Shown: piece by piece, positions 14,301 to 26,040 of the stretch
Layout of the letters: the number at the start of each line of letters is the position of its first letter
Numbering within the stretch: the stretch's first letter is position 1
Assembly (NCBI GenBank): GCA_013398015.1
Contig: VZRR01013459.1
Coordinates: 59,259-123,258 of the forward strand
Origin: Oreocharis arfaki
Lineage: Eukaryota; Chordata; Aves; Passeriformes; Paramythiidae
Reading direction: 5' to 3'
Length of the DNA: 64,000 nucleotides
Program-made: the position numbers and the translations under genes
Notes under the pieces: generated by a model
What the model saw: only the letters and a program-made list of their open reading frames with translations
Told to the model about the DNA's origin: nothing
Database searches by the model: none

Positions 14301-16553
14301 GAAACCAAGCTGCTATGGCAATGATATAGGATGTAATGTATGCTGGTTTCTCTGTGTAGGATGTTCTCATGCAACTCTTTAGTATCAACATGTGACTGTT
14401 TGGTCCTCTAACTAGTGGGTGGGTGCTGAAGGCTTCCTCATGGGGTATCTCATGCAAAAGTTGCAGTTATTTTCTTCCTAATACTTTTGTTTTGCAGGTA
14501 AGATGTACACCTGAAATATTTGTCCTTAGTTCTTGTAGCCTTTTTGGGATTGTTTGTTGTGTCTTCCAGAAATGTCCAGTATTTTACCAGAATATTGAGA
14601 GAGGGAATAAGACATGACCTACTGTGTTCTATTTCTGGGAACATTCCTGCATGATAGTTGTGTTTACACTGACTCTATCCTCAAGCCCACACTTAAAATG
14701 TAGATCAAACAGTATTGCCAACATGTATTTTTCCTTGAGAGTTTTTCCAAATATGGAGTCATATTTGCTGCTCTGCCAGTATTCTTGCAGCTAGTGTCTG
14801 TTTTATATTTCTAGTGCAATTTCTCTTGTTAAAGAAAGAAAGAAAAGCATAATGGCCAATGTCTGGCTGAAATGTGCAATTGGGAGTATTGATTCTATCA
14901 TGGTTTCAGATGGGTAGATGATAAATAAATATTCAAGGAGCATGCTGCACTGAACTCTTGGGTATAGTGTTGCTATTCTACATCTATGATGTTCAGATGA
15001 CACTAAGATAGTCACGTAATGGCAGCGAACAGAAATTGGGTGGTAGAGAAGCCTGCTTTCAAGCTATTTAATATGCAACGTACTGCTCAGAATCCTGCTA
15101 CAGCAAGGATACAGATATGCAGCCAGGCCTTGCACATTTGACTCATAGTTTGTTAATAATATCAGTTAAACAGCATAGGATGAATACATAAAATTATTTA
15201 ATCATTTAGATATCACAAAATTTTCTAAATAATAGGGTAAAGAAAGTCGAATTTCTGCAGCTCTTTTTCATTGCAGAACAGTCCAAGCTAGCCTTTAATT
15301 TTCATTATTGGGCTGAGTTACAGTGTCAGGTCTAATTCATGGGCATTTATGAAAGGCACATTTAACAATCTGCATTAGGAAAAATGCTGTAATTTTTCCT
15401 GAAGGCTCATAAGATATTGCACAAAAAATGAAATAGTCTTAGGCCACTGATCTGGAAAATGCTTTCTTTTTTGGCATTCTTTACACCACAAGAGGGCAAA
15501 AGCCCAGTATCTGTGATGTTACTCACTTTGGTATATTTCATCCTCTTCAAAAGGCTTCATCTCTCTGGACAACCAAAACCATTAATCTAGGGAAAAAGAG
15601 TCAGCACTTAATAACAGAATGTTGCTTTATTGAGCACTTAAACTGTGGCCAGGAAAAGCAAATACACTCTGAATCAACCCAGTGCAGTGAAGTGGAATGT
15701 AAATGTTGCAGAGCTTATCTATGGAAGCATATTGTCATTTCTCTGAGGTTTCTATCAAACTTTTAATCAAAACCATAGCTGAAATTGGCCCAAAACTGTG
15801 ATCATTTTTGAATGTTCTGTACTGTTAAGTCTAGCACACAGATTTATAATGTTTGAACACTAGCACTTTTGCCAAAAGTCACAAGAAAGTTGCAGGCTTC
15901 AGACACACATCATCAGTACGTGTAATATATCTACTTCAGAAGCAAAGAGAAGTCCACTGGAGATGCCCACAAATGCACTCCAGTGGCTAGAACCAGTGAT
16001 CCGATAAAGTTGCAAGATTATCTGGGAAATGTATTACTTTAATGAATAAGGAGGAATGTATTCACAAAGACCAGCTGCAGACCAGGTAGGCTAAAGGCCT
16101 GTATTAGCTCCTATAAAAGTTAGTTTGGAAAACCTATAGTTAGAGTTCAACACTGAATTGGCCTACAGAATGCCAGCACTGATTTAATGTATAGCTTAGT
16201 GACATGTGTTTTTCCTATTCGTTCACTTTTCTTAGCACAGCTGGTCATTGTGCCTCTTAACTTTCTTACATACAGAGTAATGTGGGAGTCATACCGAAAC
16301 ATATGAAGAAAATCTCCATATATAGTCCATAATGCCTACTGCACACGCCTGAAATTCACATTTCAAACTTCTTCAGGTAGAAAGATCCTAGCAGTGCCAT
16401 GAGCTGTATTTTAGGCTTAACTTCCATTTTTGTTGTCTTCTGTGCACATAAACAAGCACTTGCTCATGTGTTCTCATAGCCCACGGAGACAGACATGTCT
16501 ATAGGCAATTTTGGGGTTTTTTTCCTGATAATGCATCTACTAGAACAGCTGTT
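8378..16553. other. Unannotated non-coding stretch
   Basis: About 8 kb with no recognised gene or repeat family. Short runs such as T12 near 11520-11531 and a small GAAA run near 14831-14846 are the only simple repeats. The longest open frames (134 codons antisense at 9086-9490, 106 antisense at 14137-14457) have overlapping frames on the other strand and no recognised domain, so I treat them as chance. Confidence 0.5.
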
Positions 16554-16591
16554 AATCTAGTGATTTCATATAGCACTAGATTTTATATGAA
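16554..16591. repeat. Second interlocking inverted-repeat motif
   Basis: Arm A is AATCTAGTG at 16554-16562, paired with CACTAGATT at 16574-16582. Arm B is TTCATATA at 16565-16572, paired with TATATGAA at 16584-16591. All pairs are perfect. The A-B-A'-B' order is the same topology as the motif at 8329-8377, but the sequences are unrelated. Confidence 0.78.
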
Positions 16592-19500
16592 GACATCAAA
16601 AACCACACATATCTCATATTACATCTATCTTTGGTTTATATTGGAAACATGGAAAAGAATACAACAGCCTAAATGAAAACCAGGAGTGGCTTACCTAATA
16701 TCACAGCTGATACTTCTCTACAATGGTAATACCATAAAATTGCTGTAAGAAGTATCAAAAGAAAAAAACACGTGTGTGCACATAATACATAATGTTAGTG
16801 AAGTACTTATTTAGTAAACTATACTAGTTAATCATGCCCTCATTAAAAAGTTTCAGGACATGCAGGTTGATCAAAAACATGTGAAACATTTTAAAGTAAG
16901 GAAAGGATATACTAACACTGTCATGCATCAACACTTCTTTTTTCCAAGGAGAACACTGTATGCTGTTTTGTTTTGATAGTGGAGTAAGTGCGAAGAATGA
17001 ACTTTATGTGAGGAGCAGCAGACACTGCAAAATGTTGGTGTATTTCACTAGTGGGTTGACAAGTTAGTTGTTTGTTTCTAATTTTTTTAAAGTTGGAAAA
17101 TATAAAGAATATCTTTATGGTGATTGGATGAAATACTGAATTAGTTTTGTGAAGCATGCCAAATTAGGAAAAATGTAATTCATTTGGTTCTCCTTTTCCC
17201 AAACTCTATCTCATCGGGCACTGGTCTGGGAATAACTCCATCTTGTACTCAATTTTCAAAGTGTTTCCATGTGGTTTCATGATATTGGCTCAGTGTTTGA
17301 AAGGTAAATAGGCATTCAAACACTCCAGATACTTTGCAGAGTTAAATGACCACGGTCAGGGCTTTCTGAGACAATCACATAGCCAGTTGGGGGAAAAAAT
17401 GACTCATTTTTATGAAGCATCCAAGTCCATTATCCTTTATGTAGCCAAGACCCCAAATTACCCTGATGTACTTGGCCGAGCACATGATGAATGGGTTGGC
17501 TGGAGGAGGGAACTGGTAGCATTTGTAATTTCCATGTATCTCTGGGAGGTCCCTGTGAGGAAATCTCAAGAAACAATTTGAAGACTCTTCACACAAAGTA
17601 GTTCAGGATTATTATTTTTCTGTCTTCTGAAATAAATTACATAAGTTAATTTAGACAGTAGGAGTATTAAATGACAAAAATTCCTTCTAAATGGGGCATT
17701 GCTTCCTGCTTAACTCGTACTTCTTCTCTTTTGATTCTTACCTGCTTCCTGTCACTCCAGCATCTGAACAACTTTCATACCTCCGTTTAACATTTGCCTT
17801 GTAAGAGAATAGTGGTGTCTACATCTAAATGACTGGATGGGGGGGTCTCCAGGTTTCAGAGTGCTTGGTGAGACCCTACCATGCACCACTGCACTCCAGG
17901 GTTTCTGGAGAAACAAACCTGAAAGGTTCTGGCTAGAAGTACTCTCCAGTGACCACCACCTTTGTCACAACCAAGCCATGGCCCAGGCCACGACCCACTC
18001 AGTCTGCATGCTGCCGTAATTGCCAACAGAGCTTACTCCATACAAAACTTCCCAAAGGGAGGCAGTAAGTTACCTAATCTGTAGTAGATCTGTTAGCAGG
18101 AATACTATTTACATGTTCAAAACATCAAAGGTCATGCTGCTTACAAATAATATATATTTTGTGTTTATGTCATCCATTAAAAATCATTAGGTAGCCCAGA
18201 TCATAGAACTACTTTCAGCTAAGCCAGGAATACAAGAGTCAGATGTTACAAATAAACTCCAATTTCAATTGATTGAATAATTATTTTATCCAGCCAGTTT
18301 TCTTTAGAGAAAATGGTTTCATCAAATGGTTTGAAAACTGTTCCAGATGCCAGTTGTTGTTTTTCATTGGGAATGCAGGAGCAAATGGAAGGTCATTTGA
18401 TTGATACCAGCATCACAGAAGTATGACGCTGTATTTTATCTTAATATGTGTAACAAGCAATTTCACTCCTAGCAAAACTAAACCCGAGTGTCCTTTTTCC
18501 TAATTTAAACAAATATTCAGTTGTAATTCTGTTTGTAGTCACAGAATACACTCCTGTGTCCCTTCCAGCAACAAGTACCTCTGTATGTTTGAAGACAAAA
18601 GCTTTAATCTGATACAAGTTCATCCTTCCTGGTGTCATCTAACTTAATGTCAGGGTTTACTGAAAGTCTTCGGTCCAAACTATTAAGAACACACTGATTT
18701 TTGATGGAATAACTCTTTTGTGAACCACACTGCTTCCTATAGAAAATGTTGACTCTTGGTGGAAATTGCCGGAAAACCAAAAGTGCTACGTTGGATGTAC
18801 TTTCTCCGTTCTTCCCATTCCCACTTGCTTCTGTGTCCAGCTTCCTCGGTCAGATTACACTGCCTGTAAAGCATTTAAATGCCTCTAAGAGCAGTGAGAT
18901 TCAGTGGACTGTGAAGGCAGACAGGACAAAATGTCAGAGCAAAACATTTCCAAACAGTTGTTTTTCTTCCTTCTTCTCCTGGCTTTGAGATCTATTACTC
19001 TGAAGTAGTGATTTACAACAAGATCATGTTACTTCTTAACATATTCATCATGGTTTTGACAACCTAATAGGTTTCAATAGCACATTTTAAAAAGCTGACA
19101 AACATTTCAAAATATGATTCCTGATATGTCATTAAAAAAAATGCTATTCTAAGAGACAGCACTTCCTTTAAAAACAAAGTAAAACAATCCAAAACTTCAA
19201 ACAACAATTCACCATGTTTTTAAGGGCTTAAAACAGTGGGGTTTTTTTCTCACGGAGGTTTCACAAGTTCAGAGACAGTAAATAAAGCATGATTTCTAAT
19301 GTCTTTCTGTGGCCTGTAAGAAAGTAGTTACAATGAAACTGTAGTTTACACAGAGCAGCTGAAGAAGCGTTAATTTATGAAGGCGGGTGAGCTCTATGGC
19401 GTAGATTTGCTCCTTAACAACCAGAAGTTCTTGGTAAATCCTGACTACCCTGAATTTAGTGCGAATTTAATCACTGACTTCAACAGCTTGGACTGTACTC

Positions 19501-22500
19501 GTAAATAAAAATAAAAAATGCCTGGGGGTCTCCTCTGCACCACTGCAGTGTAGATGCCTACTGGGACATCTCCATACCCCTTCTGAGCCCTGCACAGGAG
19601 TGCTGTGGTAGAGGAGTAACTGGCCCAGGATAAAGTCATGCCAAGGACTCTTCTGGAAACCAGCAGCACAAAATAGCATAGCCACAAACATTGAGGCTGG
19701 AAATTCACCTTCTCCATTCAGCCTCTTCTAACTGAAGTATACTCGTCCCTTGTTTGTCTGTTCCTCCCATAATTTCAATATCTGAAAGATTAGATCATAA
19801 ATATAGGCATCACCTGATTTTTTGCCAGTGCAGTTCAGAGGGATCAAGAATCTTTCTAGTGAAGTTGATGGTTAGTCAAAAGCTGGATTTGACTGAATTC
19901 TCCCCCCTCAAGGTAAAAAAAAATCTGTAGACCAATGAAATTTTAAGTGTCCTTAAAACTGTAAATGTTAAGTAACTATTTTATTTAATTACGTACCATA
20001 TGCCACACTTGGCACACATTAAAATCTGTAGGGTTTTTATGTGTTTCTTACTGCTCAGTTACTAGTACTTAGTTAAATATTTAATCTAAAACTTCTTAAA
20101 TACAGAAGTGCCCTGCATGAATTTATAGTCTCCTGTCGTGCAAGAAAGGAAGAGGTAAAAATCTGCAACTCTATAAATCATTAGAAGGTGAAAAATCATA
20201 TATAATGAATAGGAATCACCTTCCCTCTGGATCACTGAAACTTAGGTCATATGCTCCATCCAATATGACATAATATTTACAAATTGAATTATCCTGTAGT
20301 GCAAACTTAATGCATCTTCCTATCCACCATGTATCTATTTGAAAGCAAGTATTTGATTCAATTTGCATGTATCAATACATGCTCTTTTAGGCTGGGAAGT
20401 CTAAAACTGTGTCACCTAAATGTGTAATTAAACATTTAAATGAACTTACTGTTTTTCCACTCGATCATCTGTTGTGTATCTTCTTCCCTCAATTATGACT
20501 CCAAAAAGATGTAAATAAGGCTTTTTCCTGTATTGTAATTATGGTTTTTCACAGTATGAAATTTTAGATTCTGGAGGCAGAAACAGCTCTATGGCAAGCT
20601 AAATGAAATAAAAAGTTATTACAATTAATTTTTGTAGCCTTTCTAAAAATAAAATTGTTGCCAGAAGGAAGAATTTTAAACCACACAGAGAAAGAATTTC
20701 TGCCTTTTGATTCTGTCTTTTAGGTTGCAACGCCACAAAAAAAACCTGGCGGGGCAGAATGGGAGCAGAAGTATTCACTTTATGAAAATAATAAGAAAAT
20801 GAAATAAAATACAATCAAAGCCACAGTTTGGCTGAGTCTAAAGGACTTGAACTTGGAGCCTTCTCTACTCTACCTTTCCTTAGTAGTGACAGATTTTCAC
20901 ATGTGAGATGGAGAACTATGGGAAATATTTCACTTTCATTTTGCCTCAACAACCAGCGTTGTTTTTCTCAAAAATTATTCCATTGGAAATATGGAAGCAT
21001 ATGAAAATAAAGGTGAGATTTTTTTCTGAAAAATTAATAATCCAAAAGAATATGATAGTACTTGGGTGCCTTCTGAAGGTACAATGGAAAAGATGTCTCT
21101 CTTCTGGATTTCTTTTAAAATTATTGTTGTTTTTAGGATGGATTAAAATTACAAAGCTTTATTTGTTAACAAAAGTCCCAAAATATTCCTCAACTCTGGT
21201 ACCATATGGCATTCCTTAATTTTTAGTCTCTCTGATCACCAGGTGCATTAAATCAAACCATGATCTAGAGTCATCGAAGGGACAATGTACCATGAAAAGA
21301 CAAAGTTAATTCAATTGCAATAACTTTATTAGCACTACATGGTAGCCAAGTACAGTAGAAGTTAATGAAGGCAATGAATAGCCAGCATCTGCTCATTTAA
21401 AATAATTTAGTACTAATTTAATGTAGGTTTTACACACAGATAACTTCCACACTGAAACATCAGCTGCTTTTATTGCTGCCTAATATACAAAATCAGCACA
21501 TTAGTTTAGCACAGATTTCTAATGGAACAGTCCTGACCTTGCATCAGAAATGAGAACTGTGATTATGCAGAGTAAATAGTTGTCCAAAAGTTTGTCATTC
21601 TCTGATCATAACTTTTAAAATTGTGGTATGTTCATCACTGGGTAAAAGGTCACTTGAAATTCAAAATTTGTTCCCATCCTGTTCGTATGTTGTTTTTGAA
21701 CACATAAAATGCTCTTTATTTTTTATTTGTAGCTCCAGATTGTAAATAGATACTCATCTGCTGAGGAGCCTAATTATGAAAACACTTTGTTGAAAGCTGA
21801 GGATTCGAAGTGTACTAACCTTGTGACATAGAATATTTCCTTCTCATCTAAAAGGGTAAATACTCAATGCTTTTTATTGAGACTGTAATGAAAGATAGTG
21901 TTTCCTGTTTCAGTTGGTTTTCTCTGAAATTTTTAAAACTTTCTTGGACACTGTCTTAATGAAGCATTCCTCACAGTGAACTGGTTTGTTAAAATATTTG
22001 TGCAAACCAAACATCTGAAGAGGCATGTTGCAAACATGAATCAAGCGGAAACTGAGGGTTTAAAACATACTTGGAAAAAGTATTATTTGCAAGTTGTCTT
22101 CCCTTTTATGCTTAGAATGTTCCATCAACATCATAATTTCTGAGAGGGAAATGTCCAGGAAGAATTCAAAGCTAGTTCTTTCACGTAAACTATCTTCTGA
22201 TAGCTAGAAGTGGACTCTCCACTGGCATTACTTAATGTTTAGGAAACAGAGTGAAAGAACTCAGCTATGAATTTGAAGTCATGTAAGTCAAATACATACT
22301 AGAGTTTAAACATAATAAAGTTTTTGCTGAAAGGTAGCACTGAGAGGGAATCTGATGGTGTGTCTAAAATTGCTGCTATAAGGCAAAGAAGTCCTTTCCC
22401 TTCTATAACAGCAAAGGCATGAAAGACAGTGAAGCAATATTTTCTTGATGAGCAGATGAGCTTCTTCATGATTAAATAAGTGTTAGAGCTGCAGTTGTTC

Positions 22501-24391
22501 ACATTTAGTGGTATCCTTAGGAAAGACACGGTTTACTTTTTTTCTTTGAGCTTTACTGCAATTGCTTTCTTACCCATTAATTCCTGAAGAGGCATGAGCA
22601 CTGCAGCTCTTACAAGTGACTGATGTAACAGGCTCAAGAGCCAGACAGGCATAAATCCTATTTCTTAGATGTTTTCTATGGTGCTGACAAACCTGCAGTC
22701 AGGAACATGACAGTACTGTGTGTTTAAAGATGTGGATGAGCCTCAGCCTTTCTATTTAATGACATCATTCTTGTAGGCAAATATGCAATGGAAACTGAGC
22801 TCTGTGTATGTGTGATTTTGTGTGTTTTAGTATTTAAAGCAGTCATTAAGTACCAGATTAATGTCTCTGTACAAACCTACTCAGTTAGCCAGGTCTGTAA
22901 ATAATGTATTAAGTCTTATTCTGAGTCTCATAATAAAGCACATTGAACCATTCCTTTTAATATCGCTGTTATGACCTAATATAAGAAACAAGTATTACTT
23001 TCTTTACAATAGGGAAGTCAAAGATTAACAGTCTCAAGTGGAATCTTTGTGGTAAGAACAAGGAGCAGCAGTTTGAAGAGCTACCTTGAATTACCCCAGC
23101 AGCAACTACCTTTCAGAAGTTCAGATTCACCAGTCCACTTTCAAAAGATTAGATTTACTCAAATAGCAGGCTGTGTCATGTCTGTAAATAGCATAAAATG
23201 CAATGTATTGGGCAGTTAGAAAGAAAATGCTGATTTACTAGCAGAGTTAATGAATGCCCTTCGGGAAAAAAAATTAAAAATATAGTGCTTGGCTTAAAGA
23301 TTTGGATTTTAACTTGGTATCAGAAAAAGGAAATCAGATTCTTTAATTCCTGACACATGGTTCTTCCAGTCTGCTTCCAGAAGCTTTTTGTAGCCTGGAG
23401 TGATAGACAGCAGAGAAATGATTTTCTAATTTTTATTTGTTTTAGCTGATCTATAAACAGTGCTTTGACCTAAAGATTGAGATTCCAGAGACTTATTCTC
23501 CTTGGAACCAGGAAGCTAAAGAAACCCAGACAAAGTCACGAACAGGGGCGACTTTTTATTTTTTTTTACTTGTCATGAGGAGAATAAAGCTTTTATCATC
23601 ACTGATAAAAAATGACTGCAACACTTATTGCTTTCAGTGTAAGAAGCTGCAAGATCAAGGTAATAGGGCATTCTCCAAAGGATACAATAGGGAGTAAAAG
23701 CACTATTCTAGTATAGTGAAATGGAAATTCTTACAAAAATGGTGCTCATCCATTTTGAGCTGAATGATACTCAAGAAAAGAAAAAGACCATAGCTGGGCT
23801 TTTTTGGTGCACTATAATCAGAGTCAGCTGAAAGCTCTGAGTAATGAAGCAGATGATACTATGTGAGGTTGTCCATCTAAGCTTCCCAGCAGTAAGGAAT
23901 TTACTATAACAATTTATGGACTTTGATTCCCATGGAAGGAAATATGTGTATGCCTATCCTGGTGTAACCGAAAGTAAAAGCCAAAAAATAAAGTAACTGT
24001 TCCCAGGGCTTTTCACATTCGACTTGATTTCTGCATTAATCATCTCTATCACAAACAGTCCTTGGCTGTAGTCCATGAAGACAAAGGAATGATTTCACAA
24101 AGCAAAGGAAGACATTTTTCATTTACTCGTGGACATCCCCAGTCTAAAAGGTAATTTTTCAATAACAGAGAAATTTAACGTGGAAGCAGTGTAACTGACA
24201 AGTAAGGTTAAACAGACTGAAGCAATGCTGAGTTTCACTTCAGATTCTGGCCAAAGACACTTCTGTTTGTGCCCAATGTGTTTGAAACTTTGAATCCTGG
24301 AAAACTTACGGCTAATCTTTACTTCTTTTTCTTTCCCTTGCCTTTCTTGTCAAATGCCAGTTGGAGAACCAATCATGATTCTTATCATGTC
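16592..24391. other. Unannotated non-coding stretch
   Basis: About 7.8 kb of AT-rich single-copy-looking DNA. I see no CR1, LTR, exon or RNA gene. Open frames are 103 codons or shorter and scattered over both strands. A GC-richer patch lies near 17.8-18.0 kb and another near 19.5-19.7 kb, with no recognisable content. Confidence 0.5.
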
Positions 24392-24433
24392 ACTTAAAAG
24401 GTTTCCCACAAAACTTAAAAGGTTTTTCACAAA
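24392..24433 (+). repeat. 21-bp tandem duplication
   Basis: Two adjacent 21-bp units start with ACTTAAAAGGTTT. The units at 24392-24412 and 24413-24433 differ only at two positions in the middle (CCC against TTC). It is a simple local duplication in otherwise unique DNA. Confidence 0.85.
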
Positions 24434-25257
24434 AAAAGAAATAGAAAATTTCACAAGTAAGGAGTCTAAGAGTTAATAGTCTGTGTAATTCACAGCCCTT
24501 TCACCCACAGTTGGGTGCTGAGATGGTCAAAGCCTGGGACCAGAGAGGCAGTAAATCCATGTAAACTGATTTCTGAAGTAAAAGACAGCTGATACAAAGT
24601 TGAAATTTCTTTCAATGAAGAATTCTATAGGAATTTTGATTTAAGCAGAATGCATACAGAGGTTTTTCCTTTTTCTAGTGGGAACATTTTGCTCTGTGAT
24701 GGTGAAGAAATGCTGCTGTTTGGGCTGCTGACTTAGCTGTGTTTCCCACAGCACTCTTGGATGCCAGGTGGCCTAGGAGGACATTCATCAGTGATCAGTT
24801 GCAGGGCTTGGAACAGAGTTCTCAGATATTCCTACCCACTGGGACACCTGTGGCATAAGGAGTGCTCCTGTTACAGACAGGGAAATACTGGGAGCCCAGG
24901 AGGTGAGCTGACAAAAATTTAGACAAAGCTCCTGAGAGAACTCATTTTTCATCAAAAGTTTGCCTGACTGGCCTAATACCCCAAAGTATTCTGATCACTC
25001 TATTTTTCAGAATAAACCTCTTTCACTGTAAGTTTTCAGTTACTTCAGAGAGTGATCTACATGTTCCCTAGCTTCTGTTTTATCTTTTTTTGCTATGGAA
25101 ACGTTAACATGTCTGTAATTAATGAAAAGGTTGTGATCAAGAATGCTTTTCATGTGCCCGAATTGAGGTACTGTCCTCTGCAAGGTGAGGGTATAGAGCT
25201 GAGGAACGAATGATCCTGGTTGTTTTGTTGTTTGTTTGGGACTTTTTCCTTGCTTGC

Positions 25258-25309
25258 TTTTTTTTTTTTTTTTTTTTTTTTTCCTTTTTGGGCCCAACNT
25301 TTTTTTTTT
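25258..25309. repeat. Poly-T tract with an unresolved base
   Basis: A run of 25 T at 25258-25282 is followed by a short CCTTTTTGGGCCCAAC spacer, an N at 25299, and ten more T. The N is the only ambiguous base I noticed. It marks either an error-prone homopolymer or a collapsed spot in the assembly. Read on the minus strand it is poly-A, but no retrocopy ending here was recognised. Confidence 0.9.
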
Positions 25310-25369
25310 CCCTCTTAGGGCCAAGAATGTGAAAAGAGAGATCAAAGCAGAATAATTTGGGGACCTCAG

Positions 25370-26040
25370 GAGATCATGGGTTCACAGTCAGACAAGGTTG
25401 CTCAGGGCTTATTCAGGAAAGTTTTGAAAATCTCCAAGGGCGTGTATTCAACAGCCTTTCTCAAGCAACCTGCTGTTTTTCCCTTGCTGCACTTTGTGTC
25501 TATTGCCTTTTGCAATAGGACTGTGTGTGTCTCCAGCACTATTTTCTCTGCAACCACTTGGAAGGTAGTTGAAGGTAACAACAATACTCCTACCTCTAAC
25601 CTTTTCCTCTTTAGATTGTCCAACCCCCCCAACATTCTGTCAGTTGTTTTTCATACACCAGGTGCTCCAGCTCCCTCGTCCTCTTGGTGGCCCTCCGCTG
25701 GCCTTGCTTCAGTTCTTCAATGTCTTTTTGTCTTTCTCATGCTGCAGACCCCAAAGCTGGAGGCATCACTCCAAATATGGGCTCACAGGTGCTAAATACG
25801 GAAAAACAAATGCTCCCTTTGGCCTGCTGGCAAGAGTTTGCTCCTGCTCATGCAGCCCAGTAAGTGACTGTCCCTCCTCCCTGCAGAGGTAAACTGCTGG
25901 GTTTTTTTCACCAACGCCCCTAGTTCCTTGTATTCTTTCTCTCCCACCAGTGGCAAACCTTTACTGTTATACACTCTTATTTCATTCCAGACACAGGATT
26001 TTGCATGTGTCCTTGACTTGGGAAACAGTGCCTGCAGAAG
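25370..26040 (-). mobile_element. CR1 LINE fragment, antisense, 5' and 3' truncated
   Basis: The plus strand follows the reverse complement of CR1. It passes from GGTTGCTCAGGGC, through CCAGGTGCTCCAGCTCCC and the diagnostic GGTGGCCCTCCGCTGG at about 25688-25703, to TGCAGACCCCAAAGCTGGA and CTCACAGGTGCTAAATACGG. Then come a CTGCTGGCAAGAG / CATGCAGCCCAG block and, at the 5' side, a region matching the end of the reverse-transcriptase ORF. The terminal ATTCTATGATTC-type tail is missing at the left. Open frames of 139 and 107 codons inside it are by-products of the degraded element, not genes. Edges are approximate. Confidence 0.9.

Noticed and set aside
25376..25892. Overlapping plus-strand frames of 139 and 107 codons
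   Set aside because: They lie wholly within the antisense CR1 and read the reverse complement of its 3' region, so they are not genes.
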